DNA from: an uncultured Caulobacterales bacterium
GTDB taxonomy: Bacteria; Pseudomonadota; Alphaproteobacteria; Caulobacterales; Caulobacteraceae
Assembly (NCBI GenBank): GCA_903840435.1
Contig: CAIMFV010000002.1
Span: 41,841 to 105,840, forward strand
Direction of reading: 5' to 3'
Length of the DNA stretch: 64,000 nt
The notes beneath the pieces are model-generated. The model was not told the origin of the DNA. It searched no databases and saw nothing but the letters and a program-made list of their open reading frames with translations. Positions 28,559-38,579 of the stretch are shown here, in pieces. The position numbers and the translations under genes were made by a program. How positions within the stretch are numbered: position 1 is the stretch's first letter; every line of letters starts with the position of its first letter.

Positions 28559-29458
28559 ATGACCCTGGATCAATTGCGGATATTTGTCGCCGCAGCCGAA
28601 CGTGGCCACCTGACCCAAGCGGCACAGGCATTGGGCTTGACCCAATCCGCCGCCAGCGCGGCTGTGGCGGCGCTGGAGGCGCGGCACGATGTGAAGCTTT
28701 TCCATCGGGTTGGGCGGGGAATTGAGCTTTCGGACGCGGGTCGAAATTTTCTTCCCTCGGCAAAGCAAGCCCTGGAGAGCGCCGCGCGGGCCCAACGCGC
28801 GCTCGATGACCTTGCCGGACTAAAAGGTGGAGAGATCCGGATTTTTGCCAGCCAAACCCTGGCCAATGCCTGGGCGCCTCCACGGTTGGCGGCGTTCGCG
28901 CAGGCCTATCGCGACATTCGCATCTCCGTCACGGCGACCAATACCGACGGCGTGGCCCGCGCGGTGCGCGACGGCGAGGCCGATTTTGGTCTGGTCGAGG
29001 GTGAGGTGCCATCCGAGAGCCTGATCAAATTTCGCCTCGGCGGCGATCGGTTATCGCTCTACGCCTCCGCCGAACACCCGCTGGCCAGACGTGCAAGACT
29101 GGAGGCAGCCGACGTCGTGAGAGCCCGCTATATCCTGCGTGAGGCGGGCTCTGGCACTCGCGCCGAGTTCGAAAGCGTGATGGCCAAGCTCGGGGTCGCC
29201 GAGACGGATTTGGATGTCCTCCTCACCCTGCCCTCAACCGAGGCGGTGCTTGCCGCCTTGGATGGCGCAAACGCCTTGGCGCCCGCCTCAGACCTCGCCG
29301 CTGCGCCGTTTACCGCCATGGGGCGGATTGTGCGCCTGCCGTTTGACCTGTCCGAACGGCACTTCACCCTGCTTCAGCATCCAGACCGCCCGCCCGGCGC
29401 GGCGGCGCGCAAACTGATCGATGACTATTTCCAGCCGCAACGGCTATTTCAGACTTGA
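28559..29458 (+). CDS. LysR-family regulator, YeiE/CbbR-like
   Basis: A 299-residue LysR-type transcription factor. Residues 1-60 are the winged helix (LRIFVAAAERGHLTQAAQALGLTQ, split here by family helices, then KLFHRVGRGIELSDAG); residues about 90-295 are the two-lobed effector domain with GEIRIFASQTLANAW, DGEADFGLVEG and LREAGSGTRAEFE. The last motif is shared with YeiE and CbbR/CysL-type regulators. Its divergent partner yeiH is the likely target. Effector unknown, perhaps sulfite. The gene has no strong Shine-Dalgarno. The stop region overlaps the convergent cytochrome c gene by 15 bases. Confidence 0.87.
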   Translation: MTLDQLRIFVAAAERGHLTQAAQALGLTQSAASAAVAALEARHDVKLFHRVGRGIELSDAGRNFLPSAKQALESAARAQRALDDLAGLKGGEIRIFASQTLANAWAPPRLAAFAQAYRDIRISVTATNTDGVARAVRDGEADFGLVEGEVPSESLIKFRLGGDRLSLYASAEHPLARRARLEAADVVRARYILREAGSGTRAEFESVMAKLGVAETDLDVLLTLPSTEAVLAALDGANALAPASDLAAAPFTAMGRIVRLPFDLSERHFTLLQHPDRPPGAAARKLIDDYFQPQRLFQT

Positions 29459-29827
29459 GAGATAGGCGATCACGTCATCCGCCTGCCCTGGACGTTTAAG
29501 GCCAGCAAAGGTCATTTTGGTACCGGGGACGACCTTCATCGGGGCCGGGAGATATGCTGCGAGGCGATCTGTCGTCCAGCTATAGTCTGCCGCCTTCATG
29601 GCCGGAGAATAGGCATATCCCGGCAGGCTTCCGGCTTTTCGACCCACGACGCCAAAGAGGCTAGGCCCCAGTCCCGAGGGCGCGCCCTTGGTCGTGGCGT
29701 GGCAGGCCGAGCAATATTGAAAGAACACAGTCTTGCCGGAGGCAGCGTCCCCTGCGAGCGCCGGGCCTGCGAGCCCTATGGCCGCCAGGGCAACCAAGAA
29801 GGCGGAGGTGTTTAGTAGGCGAACCAT
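29444..29827 (-). CDS. Periplasmic class I cytochrome c
   Basis: A 127-residue monohaem cytochrome c. A signal peptide of about 25 residues ends GPALAGDA; the haem site is CSACH (Cys39, Cys42, His43) and the sixth ligand is Met105 in GTKMTFAGL, as in cytochromes c2/c550. Start ATG 29827 lies inside the end of the cytochrome-porin gene (16-base overlap), so the two are translationally coupled. It could accept electrons from, or pass them to, the haem of that outer-membrane protein in the periplasm. Confidence 0.9.
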   Translation of the reverse strand: MVRLLNTSAFLVALAAIGLAGPALAGDAASGKTVFFQYCSACHATTKGAPSGLGPSLFGVVGRKAGSLPGYAYSPAMKAADYSWTTDRLAAYLPAPMKVVPGTKMTFAGLKRPGQADDVIAYLSSLK

Positions 29828-31176
29828 GTGAAAACCCTCAAGGTTGAATTGTCAGTGGCTTTGCCACCCATAGCGTCATAATTGTTCGCTGAACCTGCGA
29901 AGGTGAAATAGGCCAAATACTGCACACCGACGCGCATATTAAACCGGGGTCCCAGTGGCGAGGCCCCTTGTCCAAAGGGCGTGGCGTCCAGCTGCACCAT
30001 CACGCCAGAGGTATTGGGTTTGGAGGTGCGGTCAGCGGCGTAGAGGGTCTCGTCGGGCGTACCCGTGGTGGAGAAGTACTGAACCGTGGCGCCGACCCCC
30101 TCCTTAAAGGCATAGCTTGCAGCCAACCGAACGTCTGTAAGTCGATCACGTGTCCGCGCGGCCGCGCCGAGGAGGTAGGAGGCGTTCAGCCTTTGCCTCT
30201 CGACCAGCAGCCGACCATTGAAGCTCAGCGTGTCGCCTGAGGCGAGACCACGATAAAATGAGGCGTCGAGACCAAGATCGTTATAGTGATCCGTCGCACC
30301 GGTACTGGCATCGAGGCCCGGCGCGATAGACGCCTGCATCCCAACCAGCCCCACCTCCGCCGTGCCGCCAAGGGTCGCGGTTTGATAGGCGAGACGCTGA
30401 TAGGGCGCGAGGCCCTTGATGTTTCCAGGGGCCGTCGGGTCCGCTCCCAACCGGGTCAGGGTCACAGCACCCGGCGATCCGTAAGCGCCTAGCTCAAAAT
30501 AGATGTGGGAATTGATCCAGGCATAGCCGCTGGCGCCCAGCGTGGTTTGGGCAAAGGCGCCATTCAACAGCGGCGAGGCGGGGCCGGACGGCGTTAGGGC
30601 GGATGAGGTATAGGGATAGCCCCACGCGGGCAGCGTGTTCCAAATGTCTTGAACTGTCGGGGCATTATTGACGGTGGCGCCCAAGAGCACGTCGTTGCCC
30701 TTGAGCTGGACTGTGGTCACGGCGCGCAGGTCGAGATTGTCCCAATGCCAGGCCCGCCCAACACCGTCATAGGTGGTTTGCACGAACCCGCCAAAATGGT
30801 CCCCAAGACCTCCGGCGAGAAATACCGAGGCTTGATCCAAGGTGGTGTTGTCATTGCCGCTATAATGGGGCGGCGGGGAAGTCTGATCCTTTGTCGTCCG
30901 GACATAGGAGGCGACCGCCATGACCGACACCGGCGCATTATAGCCACCAGAGCGCATGGTGTAGCCGCGCAGCTTGAATTCGCGACCAAACGGCGTCAGC
31001 TCGGGCCCGAAGCCCCCCACATGACAGGCCGCGCAATTTTGGCCGGTCTGGGCCGCGAAGGCGGGCACCGCTTGCGCTGGCCTCGCCACCAGTCCAAGGA
31101 CCAAGCCTGCGGCCAGGAGAAGTGCCGCAGCCCGAAGGCCGAGGGGTGAAATTAGGCCTTCAGTCGTCTTGGTCAT
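29812..31176 (-). CDS. Outer-membrane cytochrome c-porin fusion, Cyc2-like
   Basis: A 454-residue protein. ATG 31176 follows GGAGG. A signal peptide of about 36 residues ends ARPAQA. Just after it is one haem motif, CAACH (Cys48, Cys51, His52), in the context VPAFAAQTGQNCAACH, then LTPFGREFKLRGYTM. The remaining 380 residues are alternating polar/aromatic beta strands (SVMAVASYVRTT, HFGGFVQTTYDGV, YAWINSHIYFELGAYGS) ending in RVFTWFAY with a C-terminal aromatic, as expected of a 16-stranded barrel. This haem-then-porin plan, with F/A-xQTGxxCxxCH and FGxxFKxxGY, is that of the iron-oxidising Cyc2 family and its relatives. Electron substrate unknown. Translationally coupled to the cytochrome c gene. 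Confidence 0.78.
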   Translation of the reverse strand: MTKTTEGLISPLGLRAAALLLAAGLVLGLVARPAQAVPAFAAQTGQNCAACHVGGFGPELTPFGREFKLRGYTMRSGGYNAPVSVMAVASYVRTTKDQTSPPPHYSGNDNTTLDQASVFLAGGLGDHFGGFVQTTYDGVGRAWHWDNLDLRAVTTVQLKGNDVLLGATVNNAPTVQDIWNTLPAWGYPYTSSALTPSGPASPLLNGAFAQTTLGASGYAWINSHIYFELGAYGSPGAVTLTRLGADPTAPGNIKGLAPYQRLAYQTATLGGTAEVGLVGMQASIAPGLDASTGATDHYNDLGLDASFYRGLASGDTLSFNGRLLVERQRLNASYLLGAAARTRDRLTDVRLAASYAFKEGVGATVQYFSTTGTPDETLYAADRTSKPNTSGVMVQLDATPFGQGASPLGPRFNMRVGVQYLAYFTFAGSANNYDAMGGKATDNSTLRVFTWFAY

Positions 31177-31392
31177 GCCAAACCTCCGTGGTCGCCTATC
31201 TTCGTCAAACGCGAAGCTAGGCCGACATGGCACCGCCCGCCTTGCGGTGGCGCAAATTGGGCAAATCGACTGCGGGTGACAGCGCCCGCGGGTGATGGGG
31301 TTGCGCGCTGCTCTGGCCAGCCTCAAGGCCTTGACCTATGTGTCAGTGACGCGCAGGCCTGCGCAGGGAACCCATCTGGTGGAGCGCCGACA

Positions 31393-32184
31393 TTGCAGGA
31401 ACTGATTTCGGCAGCGCTCGCCGCTGGCGAGGCCATCTTGAAGGTCTATGCGCGCGCCGATATGGGGTCGCGCGACAAGCCGGACGGATCGCCGGTCACC
31501 GAAGCTGACACCCAGGCCGAAACCATCATCCTGGCCGCCTTGGCCCGCACCTATCCCGACATGCCTGTGGTTGCCGAGGAACGCATGGCGGGGGGCAAAG
31601 CGCCACAGGTCAAAGGTGAATTTTTCCTCGTCGATCCTTTGGATGGCACGCGAGAGTTCGTCAGCCGCAATGGCGACTTTACCGTCAATATTGGCAAGAT
31701 TGTTGATGGCGCGCCGGTTTGGGGGGTCGTTTATGCGCCCGCCTATGGCGACATTTTTGTCGGGCAGGTTGGCAAGGGCGCGCGGCAGGCCAAGGTGGTG
31801 GATGGAGCCGTTGGAGCCTGGTCAGAGCTCAAGGTCAGACCCCGTCCTGGCGCGCTCGATATTGTCGCGAGCCGCTCTCACCTCAGTCTAGAAACCTCGG
31901 CCTTCATCGCCAAGTTCCCCGGCGCGCGCCTGGTGCAAGCAGGCTCATCGCTGAAATTTTGCCGACTGGCCGCGGGTGAAGCCGACCTCTATCCGCGTCT
32001 GTCGCGCACCATGGAATGGGATACTGCGGCGGGGGACGCGATCCTGCGGGCAGCGGGCGGGCGGGTCTGCACCCTCGATGGGGCGCCTCTGACCTATGGC
32101 AAGCGCAATAGCGCCCATGAGGAAGACTTCGCCAATCCCTGGTTTGTCGCCTCAGGTCCCTTCGATCCCTGGGAGACCGCGTGA
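31393..32184 (+). CDS. cysQ: 3'(2'),5'-bisphosphate nucleotidase CysQ
   Basis: A 263-residue inositol-phosphatase-fold enzyme that removes the 3' phosphate from PAP/PAPS, by-products of sulfate assimilation. The metal site is seen in [13 protein letters not shown] and [12 protein letters not shown] 31393 (then [18 protein letters not shown]) is preferred because GGAG lies 8 bases upstream and this matches the family's N-terminus; the open frame extends to a GTG at 31276. Its stop overlaps the cysD start (TGATG at 32182-32186). First gene of the cysQ-cysD-cysNC operon. Confidence 0.85.
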   Translation: MQELISAALAAGEAILKVYARADMGSRDKPDGSPVTEADTQAETIILAALARTYPDMPVVAEERMAGGKAPQVKGEFFLVDPLDGTREFVSRNGDFTVNIGKIVDGAPVWGVVYAPAYGDIFVGQVGKGARQAKVVDGAVGAWSELKVRPRPGALDIVASRSHLSLETSAFIAKFPGARLVQAGSSLKFCRLAAGEADLYPRLSRTMEWDTAAGDAILRAAGGRVCTLDGAPLTYGKRNSAHEEDFANPWFVASGPFDPWETA

Positions 32185-33089
32185 TGGCTGAGCCGCTTGA
32201 TCATCTTCAAAGGCTCGAATCTGAAGCCATTCATATTCTTCGCGAGGTGGTGGCGGAGGCGGAACGCCCCGTCATGCTCTATTCCATCGGCAAGGATAGC
32301 GCCGCCATGGCGCACTTGGCGAAAAAAGCCTTCTACCCGGCCAAACCGCCCTTTCCGCTGCTGCACATCGACACCACCTGGAAATTCCAGGCCATGTACG
32401 CCATGCGTGACCAAGTCGCTCAAAGCGGTGAATTTGAGCTTTTGGTGTATAAAAACAAAGAGGCTGAGGCGCGCGGGATCAATCCCTTCGACCATGGCGC
32501 GGCCTTGCACACCGAGCTTTGGAAGACCGAGGGTTTGAAACAGGCGCTTGATCTCTATGGCTTTGATGCCGCCTTTGGCGGGGCCCGGAGAGATGAAGAA
32601 AAGTCTCGTGCCAAAGAGCGCATCATCTCGGTGCGTTCGGCCAATCACCGCTGGGACCCCAAGTCCCAAAGGCCAGAACTGTGGCGGCTTTATAATGCGG
32701 CCCGCGGCCCCGGCGAGACCCTGCGCGCCTTTCCCCTGTCCAATTGGACCGAGCGCGACGTTTGGCGCTACATCCAGCGCGAAGGGATCGAGGTGGCGCC
32801 GCTCTATTTCGCGGCCGAACGTCCGGTCGTCGTGCGCGACGGTGGCTTGATCATGGTTGATGATCACCGCATGCGCCTTGGTCCCGGCGAGACGCCACAA
32901 CGGCTTAAGGTGCGATTTCGCACCCTGGGCTGCTACCCCCTGTCTGGGGCGGTGGAGAGCGAGGCGGAAACGCTGGAGCAAATGCTCGCGGAAATGGACC
33001 GGAGCCAAACGTCTGAGCGGCAGGGCCGATTGATCGACCACGATGCAGCCGCCTCCATGGAGCGCAAGAAGGTCGAAGGCTATTTCTGA
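32184..33089 (+). CDS. cysD: Sulfate adenylyltransferase subunit 2
   Basis: A 301-residue PAPS-reductase-fold subunit that forms APS from ATP and sulfate with CysN. The PP-loop is SIGKDSAAM, followed by [31 protein letters not shown] and [15 protein letters not shown], all CysD hallmarks. GGGAG lies upstream of ATG 32184; a GTG directly before it is in frame. The stop overlaps the next start (TGATGA), giving coupled synthesis of the two subunits. Confidence 0.95.
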   Translation: MAEPLDHLQRLESEAIHILREVVAEAERPVMLYSIGKDSAAMAHLAKKAFYPAKPPFPLLHIDTTWKFQAMYAMRDQVAQSGEFELLVYKNKEAEARGINPFDHGAALHTELWKTEGLKQALDLYGFDAAFGGARRDEEKSRAKERIISVRSANHRWDPKSQRPELWRLYNAARGPGETLRAFPLSNWTERDVWRYIQREGIEVAPLYFAAERPVVVRDGGLIMVDDHRMRLGPGETPQRLKVRFRTLGCYPLSGAVESEAETLEQMLAEMDRSQTSERQGRLIDHDAAASMERKKVEGYF

Positions 33090-34951
33090 TGACCGATCAG
33101 CCAAAATCCTTGTTGCGCTTCTTGACCTGCGGCTCGGTAGACGATGGCAAGTCCACCTTGATCGGTCGCCTGCTTTACGACGCCGGATGCGTTTATGACG
33201 ACCATTCGGCGGCGCTGGCCGCCGATTCGAAGACGGTCGGGACCCGCGGCGGCGAGCTTGACTTTGCGCTTCTGGTCGATGGTCTGTCAGCCGAACGCGA
33301 ACAGGGCATAACCATCGACGTTGCCTATCGCTATTTCGAAACCGCGCAGCGCAAATTCATTGTCGCGGACGCACCGGGCCATGAGCAATATACCCGCAAT
33401 ATGGTCACGGGCGCCTCGACCGCCGACCTTGCGATCTTGCTGATCGACGCCCGCAAAGGCGTCCTGGCCCAGACCCGACGCCACGCGCTGCTCGTTCACC
33501 TGCTCGGGGTTCGCCATGTGGTCTTGGCGGTCAATAAGATGGACCTCGTCCAGTGGGACGAAACCGTGTTCAACAACGTCAGCCAAAGCTTTTCCGAGGT
33601 GGCGCAGCGCATCGGCCTCGCCGCCCCTGTCGCCATCCCCTTAGCGGCGCCGCAGGGCGATAATGTGGTGAAGCGCTCCACCCACGCGCCCTGGTATGCT
33701 GGCCCTACCCTGCTCGACTATTTGAACAGGGTTGAGGTGGAGACCGATAGCGCGCTTGCCCAGCCCTTGCGCTTGCCGGTCCAAACCGTGCTCCGCCCGC
33801 ACCTCGATTTTCGCGGCTTTGCCGGCATGGTGGCAGCAGGCGAGGTGCGTCCAGGCCAGGAGGTGCGGCTAGCGCCCTCCGGCGCGAGGACACGGATCGC
33901 GCGCCTGGTTGACACGGATCAAGATCTGCAGGTCGGGGTCGCCGGACAATCGGTAACAGTCACCTTCACCGACGATGTCGACTGTGCGCGGGGTGAGGTG
34001 ATCTGCGCTGCCTCAGACCCGTGCGAAGCGGCGGATCAGTTTGACGCCCATCTGGTCTGGATGTCCGACGCCCCCCTGCTGCCGGGGCGGCCCTATGGGT
34101 TCAAGCTCGGCGCGCAAAAGGTTTCGGCCCAGGTCACGGACATTCGGCACAAGCTGAACGTCAATTCGATGGAGCGGTGGGCGGCCAAGACACTTGAATT
34201 GAACGAAATTGGCCTTGTCAGCCTGGCCCTCGATCGCCCCATCGCCTTTGCCCCCTATGAGCAAAATAAGGACCTCGGCGGCTTTATCCTGATCGACCGC
34301 ATTGCCCAAACCACCGTGGCGGCGGGGATGATCCGTTTTGCCTTGCGTCGCGCGCATAATATCCATTGGCAAGCCCTCGACATTAGTCGCGAAAAGCGGG
34401 CCGCAGCCATGGGGCAGCGTCCAGCAGTGATTTGGCTGACCGGCCTTTCTGGCGCTGGAAAATCGACCATTGCCAATATCTTAGAGAAAAAGCTGTTCGC
34501 CGAGGGCAAGAAGACGCTCATCCTTGACGGCGACAATATCCGTCATGGACTGAATAAGGACCTCGGATTTTCTGACGCCGACCGGGTGGAAAATATTCGT
34601 CGTGTCGCCGAGGTGGCGCGTCTGATGACCGATGCGGGCCTAATTGTCATCGTCTCCTTCATCTCGCCTTTTCGCTCGGAGCGCGATCTCGCACGGCGCT
34701 TGATGGCGGAAGGGGAATTCTTCGAAGTGTTTATCGACACGCCGCTTGAAGCGGCCGAACGCCGCGATGTCAAAGGGCTGTACAGCAAGGCCCGGTCTGG
34801 ACAGCTCAAGCACTTTACCGGTGTTTCTTCGCCCTATGAGCCGCCCGAAGCCCCGGACCTGCGCATTGAGACAGAGCGCCTGGCGCCCGACCAAGCCGCC
34901 GACCTGATCCTCGACATGCTGGCCAATGCGCGCCAAGCGGGAGAGGCCTAA
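33089..34951 (+). CDS. cysNC: Bifunctional sulfate adenylyltransferase subunit 1 / APS kinase
   Basis: A 620-residue fusion. Residues 1-430 are the CysN GTPase: G1 GSVDDGKST (15-23), G3 DAPGHEQYTRNM, G4 NKMDL, then the EF-Tu-like beta-barrels. Residues 435-620 are the CysC APS kinase with P-loop GLSGAGKST (452-460), LDGDNIRHGLNKDLGFS and FIDTPLEAAERRDVKGLY. Together with CysD it makes APS and phosphorylates it to PAPS. The fusion is common in alphaproteobacteria. The last four bases overlap the convergent CoA-transferase gene. Confidence 0.95.
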   Translation: MTDQPKSLLRFLTCGSVDDGKSTLIGRLLYDAGCVYDDHSAALAADSKTVGTRGGELDFALLVDGLSAEREQGITIDVAYRYFETAQRKFIVADAPGHEQYTRNMVTGASTADLAILLIDARKGVLAQTRRHALLVHLLGVRHVVLAVNKMDLVQWDETVFNNVSQSFSEVAQRIGLAAPVAIPLAAPQGDNVVKRSTHAPWYAGPTLLDYLNRVEVETDSALAQPLRLPVQTVLRPHLDFRGFAGMVAAGEVRPGQEVRLAPSGARTRIARLVDTDQDLQVGVAGQSVTVTFTDDVDCARGEVICAASDPCEAADQFDAHLVWMSDAPLLPGRPYGFKLGAQKVSAQVTDIRHKLNVNSMERWAAKTLELNEIGLVSLALDRPIAFAPYEQNKDLGGFILIDRIAQTTVAAGMIRFALRRAHNIHWQALDISREKRAAAMGQRPAVIWLTGLSGAGKSTIANILEKKLFAEGKKTLILDGDNIRHGLNKDLGFSDADRVENIRRVAEVARLMTDAGLIVIVSFISPFRSERDLARRLMAEGEFFEVFIDTPLEAAERRDVKGLYSKARSGQLKHFTGVSSPYEPPEAPDLRIETERLAPDQAADLILDMLANARQAGEA

Positions 34952-36216
34952 ACCCGCTCGCGCCACGCCTTGGCAAGCTCATCACGAAACTCTGGCGCTG
35001 CCACCGAGATTAAGGCCTCAGCGCGGGCTGTGACGCAGCGGTCTCGCAGGCGCGCGACGCCGTATTCGGTAACCACCGTGTCGATTTCGGATCGGGCGAG
35101 GGAGAGGGTTGGCGTTTGCAGCTTGGGCACAATGCGCGACACCTGGCCCGACTTCGCGGTTGCTGGCAAAAGGAGGATTGACCTGCCGCCCGCGCTCATC
35201 TGAGCGGCTTTGACAAAGTCCGGCGCCCCGCCAACGCCACTCGCCAACTGGTAGCCAAGGGCCCCAGGCGCCCATTCCAAATTCACCTGGCCGTAGAGAT
35301 CAACCTCTAAGGCACTGTTCAGCGCGGTGAAGTTTGGACGGCTCGCCAGACGCGTCACATCGTGGGTCTCGTCGGCGCCAGCAAAGCGCAACAGGTCTTC
35401 CTCGGCCAAGGCGCGGTAAAAGGCCGCATCGCCAAGCGCAATGCCCGCCACATGGCCTTGGGGCGCTAAGGCGCCTGCCCTGGCAAGGGAGAGGACCCCT
35501 TTTGAAACGAGCCCCGAGGCGATCTGGAGGTTTTTGTGGCCTGTTAAGGCCTGCCACATGGCCGAGGGCGCGGCACCGACGCCAATCTGCAGGCTCGCCC
35601 CTTCCACAACCTCGTTGGCGGCAAGGGCTGCGATTTTTGCCAGCACCGGTGTTGTTTCCGCCTCCTCAAACGTGACCAAGGGGGCGTCGAGCTCGACCAC
35701 CAAGTCGGCCTTCGCCAAACAAAGGCTGGGGCCGCGCGGCATGGCGGGCATTTGAGCATTGACCACCGCCACCCGAACGCGCGCATTATTCCAGGCCAAG
35801 GCGCTAAAATCAGCCGAAACGCCAAGCGAGGCCCCGCCCTCCCTATCCGGCGGCGCCACATGCGCCAGGGCAATATCAAACGGCGCGCGGCTGCGCAGAT
35901 GGCGGACAATGCCGCTATAGGCGAGCGGCAGGAGCCTCACCCGCCCCGACTGGAGACCCGGCCGCAGCTCTGGCGGCAGAAGGAAGACCGTTAGGGCGGC
36001 GTTGGGATGCAGGGCCGAATAGTCAAAGCGGTTGACGCCAGGGATCAGGCAACTGGTGAATGCAACGCCGTCGAGACAGCTTGGTGCCGCCGCCAGCGCC
36101 GTGGCAAGCGGTCCGATCTCCCCTGAGCCTGCGGGCAAGAAGACCTCATGTCCCGGCTGGAACAGGTCCAAAATCCGCTGGATCACTGCGAGATCCTTCC
36201 CCGCCCAAGCCGACAT
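34948..36216 (-). CDS. Acetyl-CoA hydrolase/transferase family CoA transferase
   Basis: A 422-residue class I CoA transferase of the Cat1/4-hydroxybutyrate CoA-transferase group. The catalytic glutamate lies in LNSALEVDLYGQVN, which is the family signature; GAAPSAMWQAL and YQLASGVGGAPDFVKAAQMS complete the CoA site, and VTEYGVARLRDR marks the C-terminal domain. It moves CoA between acetyl-CoA or a similar donor and a short acid such as 4-hydroxybutyrate, succinate or propionate; specificity is not readable. It is transcribed toward cysNC and its gene start lies 44 bases downstream of the PQQ dehydrogenase stop, so it may belong to that unit. Confidence 0.8.
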   Translation of the reverse strand: MSAWAGKDLAVIQRILDLFQPGHEVFLPAGSGEIGPLATALAAAPSCLDGVAFTSCLIPGVNRFDYSALHPNAALTVFLLPPELRPGLQSGRVRLLPLAYSGIVRHLRSRAPFDIALAHVAPPDREGGASLGVSADFSALAWNNARVRVAVVNAQMPAMPRGPSLCLAKADLVVELDAPLVTFEEAETTPVLAKIAALAANEVVEGASLQIGVGAAPSAMWQALTGHKNLQIASGLVSKGVLSLARAGALAPQGHVAGIALGDAAFYRALAEEDLLRFAGADETHDVTRLASRPNFTALNSALEVDLYGQVNLEWAPGALGYQLASGVGGAPDFVKAAQMSAGGRSILLLPATAKSGQVSRIVPKLQTPTLSLARSEIDTVVTEYGVARLRDRCVTARAEALISVAAPEFRDELAKAWRERV

Positions 36217-36260
36217 GGGGCGACGCTATGCCTACGCTGCCCCACGAGGTGCGCCAAGCC

Positions 36261-38399
36261 TCAGTGAGCCTTGGCCGCTTGCGCCGGATGCTTCGTTGCC
36301 CAGGCCGTATTGGCCTCGGTGATCAGATAGGCCCGAACCGCGTCCGCATCCTTATCGCTCAAGACCGAGGCAAAGCTGACCATGCCGTTGGACTTGCGCT
36401 CGCCCCGCAAGACCACGCCTTTAAAGCCGTCGGCATCGCCAAGCAGGCTCGAATAGCGCAGGTCTGGAATGACGCCTGCACCAATGGCGTTATAGCCATG
36501 GCAGAAGATGCAGTAGGTCTGATACTTCATCTTGCCCGCCGCGACCACGTCCGCCGCAGCCGTGGCGGCGGGGGGCTTGGGCTGCGGTTGCGGGGTCAAG
36601 ACGGGCTTCGGCAATTCAGCCTTGCCACCGATCTTATAGACCAAGATGCGACCGTTTTCCGGCACGCCCAGATGGTCGATGGCAAAGCCGCCAATGATAT
36701 AGAAGAGCGTGCCAAAGCCCGCCCCCACGGCGACATATTGCTCGCCGTCGACCTCATAGGTCATCGGGCCGGCAAGCGCTGCTGTATAGACGTCTGTGCT
36801 CCACAGGAGACTTCCCTTTGACGCATCATAGGCGTTGAAGCGCCCATCGATGGTGCCTTGGAAGACGAGCCCGCCGCCTGTGGCCAAGACCCCGCCATTC
36901 CACGGCCCGGTATGGTCGGCGTGCCACGCCTCCTTGCCCGCCACCGGGTCCCAAGCGATCAGCTTCCCCCGGAGCGCATTCTTCATCGCCGCCCGTGCTT
37001 TGGGATCATCGGGAAGCGTGTTGAGGGCCGGATTTTGGGCGACGTTCCACTCGCCATTTTTGTAGACATAGTTGGGGTCAGACCCATAGACGCTCGGCAC
37101 TTCTTGCGCTGGGATATAGGCAAGGCCCGTCTTGGGGCTGAACGCCATGGGGTGCCAGTTGTGGCCACCAAAGCCGGACGGCATGACGAGCGACATGGCT
37201 TGGGTCTTGTAGCGAGGATCACCGATTTCAATTGGCCGCCCGGTCTTCAGATCGATGCCTTTTGACCATGTCACCGTGACAAAGTTGTTGGCGCCGATCA
37301 GTTTTCCCGATGTGCGGTCAATGACGTAGAAATAGCCGTTCTTCGCCGCCTGCATCACCACCTTGCGCGGCTTGCCGTCGATGGTCAGATCGGCCTGGAT
37401 AAGGGTTTGGGTTGAGTCAAAGTCCCAATCGTCCCCAGGCGTGGTTTGGTAATGCCATTTATATTCGCCCGTATCGGCGTCAACCGCGACGATGGACGAC
37501 AGGAAGAGATTATCGCCCTGACCATTGGAGCGCTTTTTCTGATCCCACGGCGTGCCGTTGCCAGTGCCAAAGATCAACAGGTTCTGGTCTGGGTCATAGG
37601 ACATAGAATCCCACGGCGAGCCGCCGCCACCGCCCTGCTTAAACCAGTCGCCGGACCAGCTCTTCACCGCCATCTCAAGGGCTTTATTCTCTTGCGGTTT
37701 GGACGGATCGCCCGGCGTGACGTAGAATCGCCACACCTGTTTGCCCGTCTCGGTGTCATAGGCCGACACATAGCCACGCACGCCGTATTCTGAGCCGCCA
37801 TTGCCGATCACGACCTTGTCTTTAAACACCCGCGGCGCGCCGGTAATGGTATAGGGAAGGTGGGCGTCGGTGGTTTGTACCGTCCAGACCGGCTTTCCCG
37901 TCCGGGCATCCAGCGCCGATAGTCGGCCATCGAGGGCGGCGGCATAGACCTTGCCCTTCCAGACGGCGACGCCGCGATTGACCACGTCACAGCAGGCATA
38001 TTTGCCGATGGCGCGGTCGACATTGGGATCATACTTCCACAACAGCTCTCCGGTCTTGGCGTTCAGCGCATAGACCACGCTCCAGGCCGAGGTGACATAC
38101 ATGGTTCCGTCGACCACAATCGGCGTCACCTCAACACCGCGATTGGTGGCGAGTTGATAGGTCCAGGCGAGGCCCAAGGACTTGACCGTGTCGGTATTGA
38201 CCTTGTCGAGCGGCGAAAACCGTTGTTCCGACCAGGTCCGACCGTGGCTCATCCAGTTGCCCGGTTCGGAGTCCGCCGCAGCCAAACGTTTCTGATCAAC
38301 ATTTGCGGGCGACTTCAGGTCGCACCCGGCGAGGGTCAGCGCCAAGACACCTGCGGCGGCGAGTGTCACCGCGATCCAGCCTAAGGATTTGGTCTGCAA
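36261..38399 (-). CDS. Lipoprotein PQQ-dependent alcohol dehydrogenase with C-terminal cytochrome c
   Basis: A 712-residue quinohaemoprotein. TTG 38399 is proposed: AGGGAG lies 8 bases upstream and translation gives MQTKSLGWIAVTLAAAG, then the lipobox LAGC (Cys26), so the mature enzyme would be lipid-anchored. Alternatives are GTG 38417 and an ATG at 38531. The eight-bladed propeller carries the vicinal Cys136-Cys137 pair (YACCDVVNRG), the catalytic Asp in DDWDFDST, and repeated tryptophan-docking blades (AYDTETGKQVWRF, AIDAD-like AVDADTGEYKW). A proline linker leads to a class I haem domain, CIFCHG (630-634) with Met673. It oxidises alcohols in the periplasm and feeds electrons to the respiratory chain. 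Divergent from a TonB receptor. Confidence 0.88.
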   Translation of the reverse strand: MQTKSLGWIAVTLAAAGVLALTLAGCDLKSPANVDQKRLAAADSEPGNWMSHGRTWSEQRFSPLDKVNTDTVKSLGLAWTYQLATNRGVEVTPIVVDGTMYVTSAWSVVYALNAKTGELLWKYDPNVDRAIGKYACCDVVNRGVAVWKGKVYAAALDGRLSALDARTGKPVWTVQTTDAHLPYTITGAPRVFKDKVVIGNGGSEYGVRGYVSAYDTETGKQVWRFYVTPGDPSKPQENKALEMAVKSWSGDWFKQGGGGGSPWDSMSYDPDQNLLIFGTGNGTPWDQKKRSNGQGDNLFLSSIVAVDADTGEYKWHYQTTPGDDWDFDSTQTLIQADLTIDGKPRKVVMQAAKNGYFYVIDRTSGKLIGANNFVTVTWSKGIDLKTGRPIEIGDPRYKTQAMSLVMPSGFGGHNWHPMAFSPKTGLAYIPAQEVPSVYGSDPNYVYKNGEWNVAQNPALNTLPDDPKARAAMKNALRGKLIAWDPVAGKEAWHADHTGPWNGGVLATGGGLVFQGTIDGRFNAYDASKGSLLWSTDVYTAALAGPMTYEVDGEQYVAVGAGFGTLFYIIGGFAIDHLGVPENGRILVYKIGGKAELPKPVLTPQPQPKPPAATAAADVVAAGKMKYQTYCIFCHGYNAIGAGVIPDLRYSSLLGDADGFKGVVLRGERKSNGMVSFASVLSDKDADAVRAYLITEANTAWATKHPAQAAKAH

Positions 38400-38579
38400 C
38401 GTCTTCTCCCTTGTCACGCTTCCGGGTGGACCGGTTTTATTGAACCCGACGACGGGCTGCGTCGCTTCAGGTCCCGTGGTTTTGCTGACCAACTTAACGC
38501 AGTTCTCCCACAGGTAAACTCTCTTTGGCACGCAAAGCTCGGACTTCCCGCCAAGACGGTTTTCCGCCAGAACCGTGAC

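Noticed and set aside
32094..33104. 336-residue minus-strand frame across cysD
   Set aside because: Shadow of cysD; no family features, no start signal.
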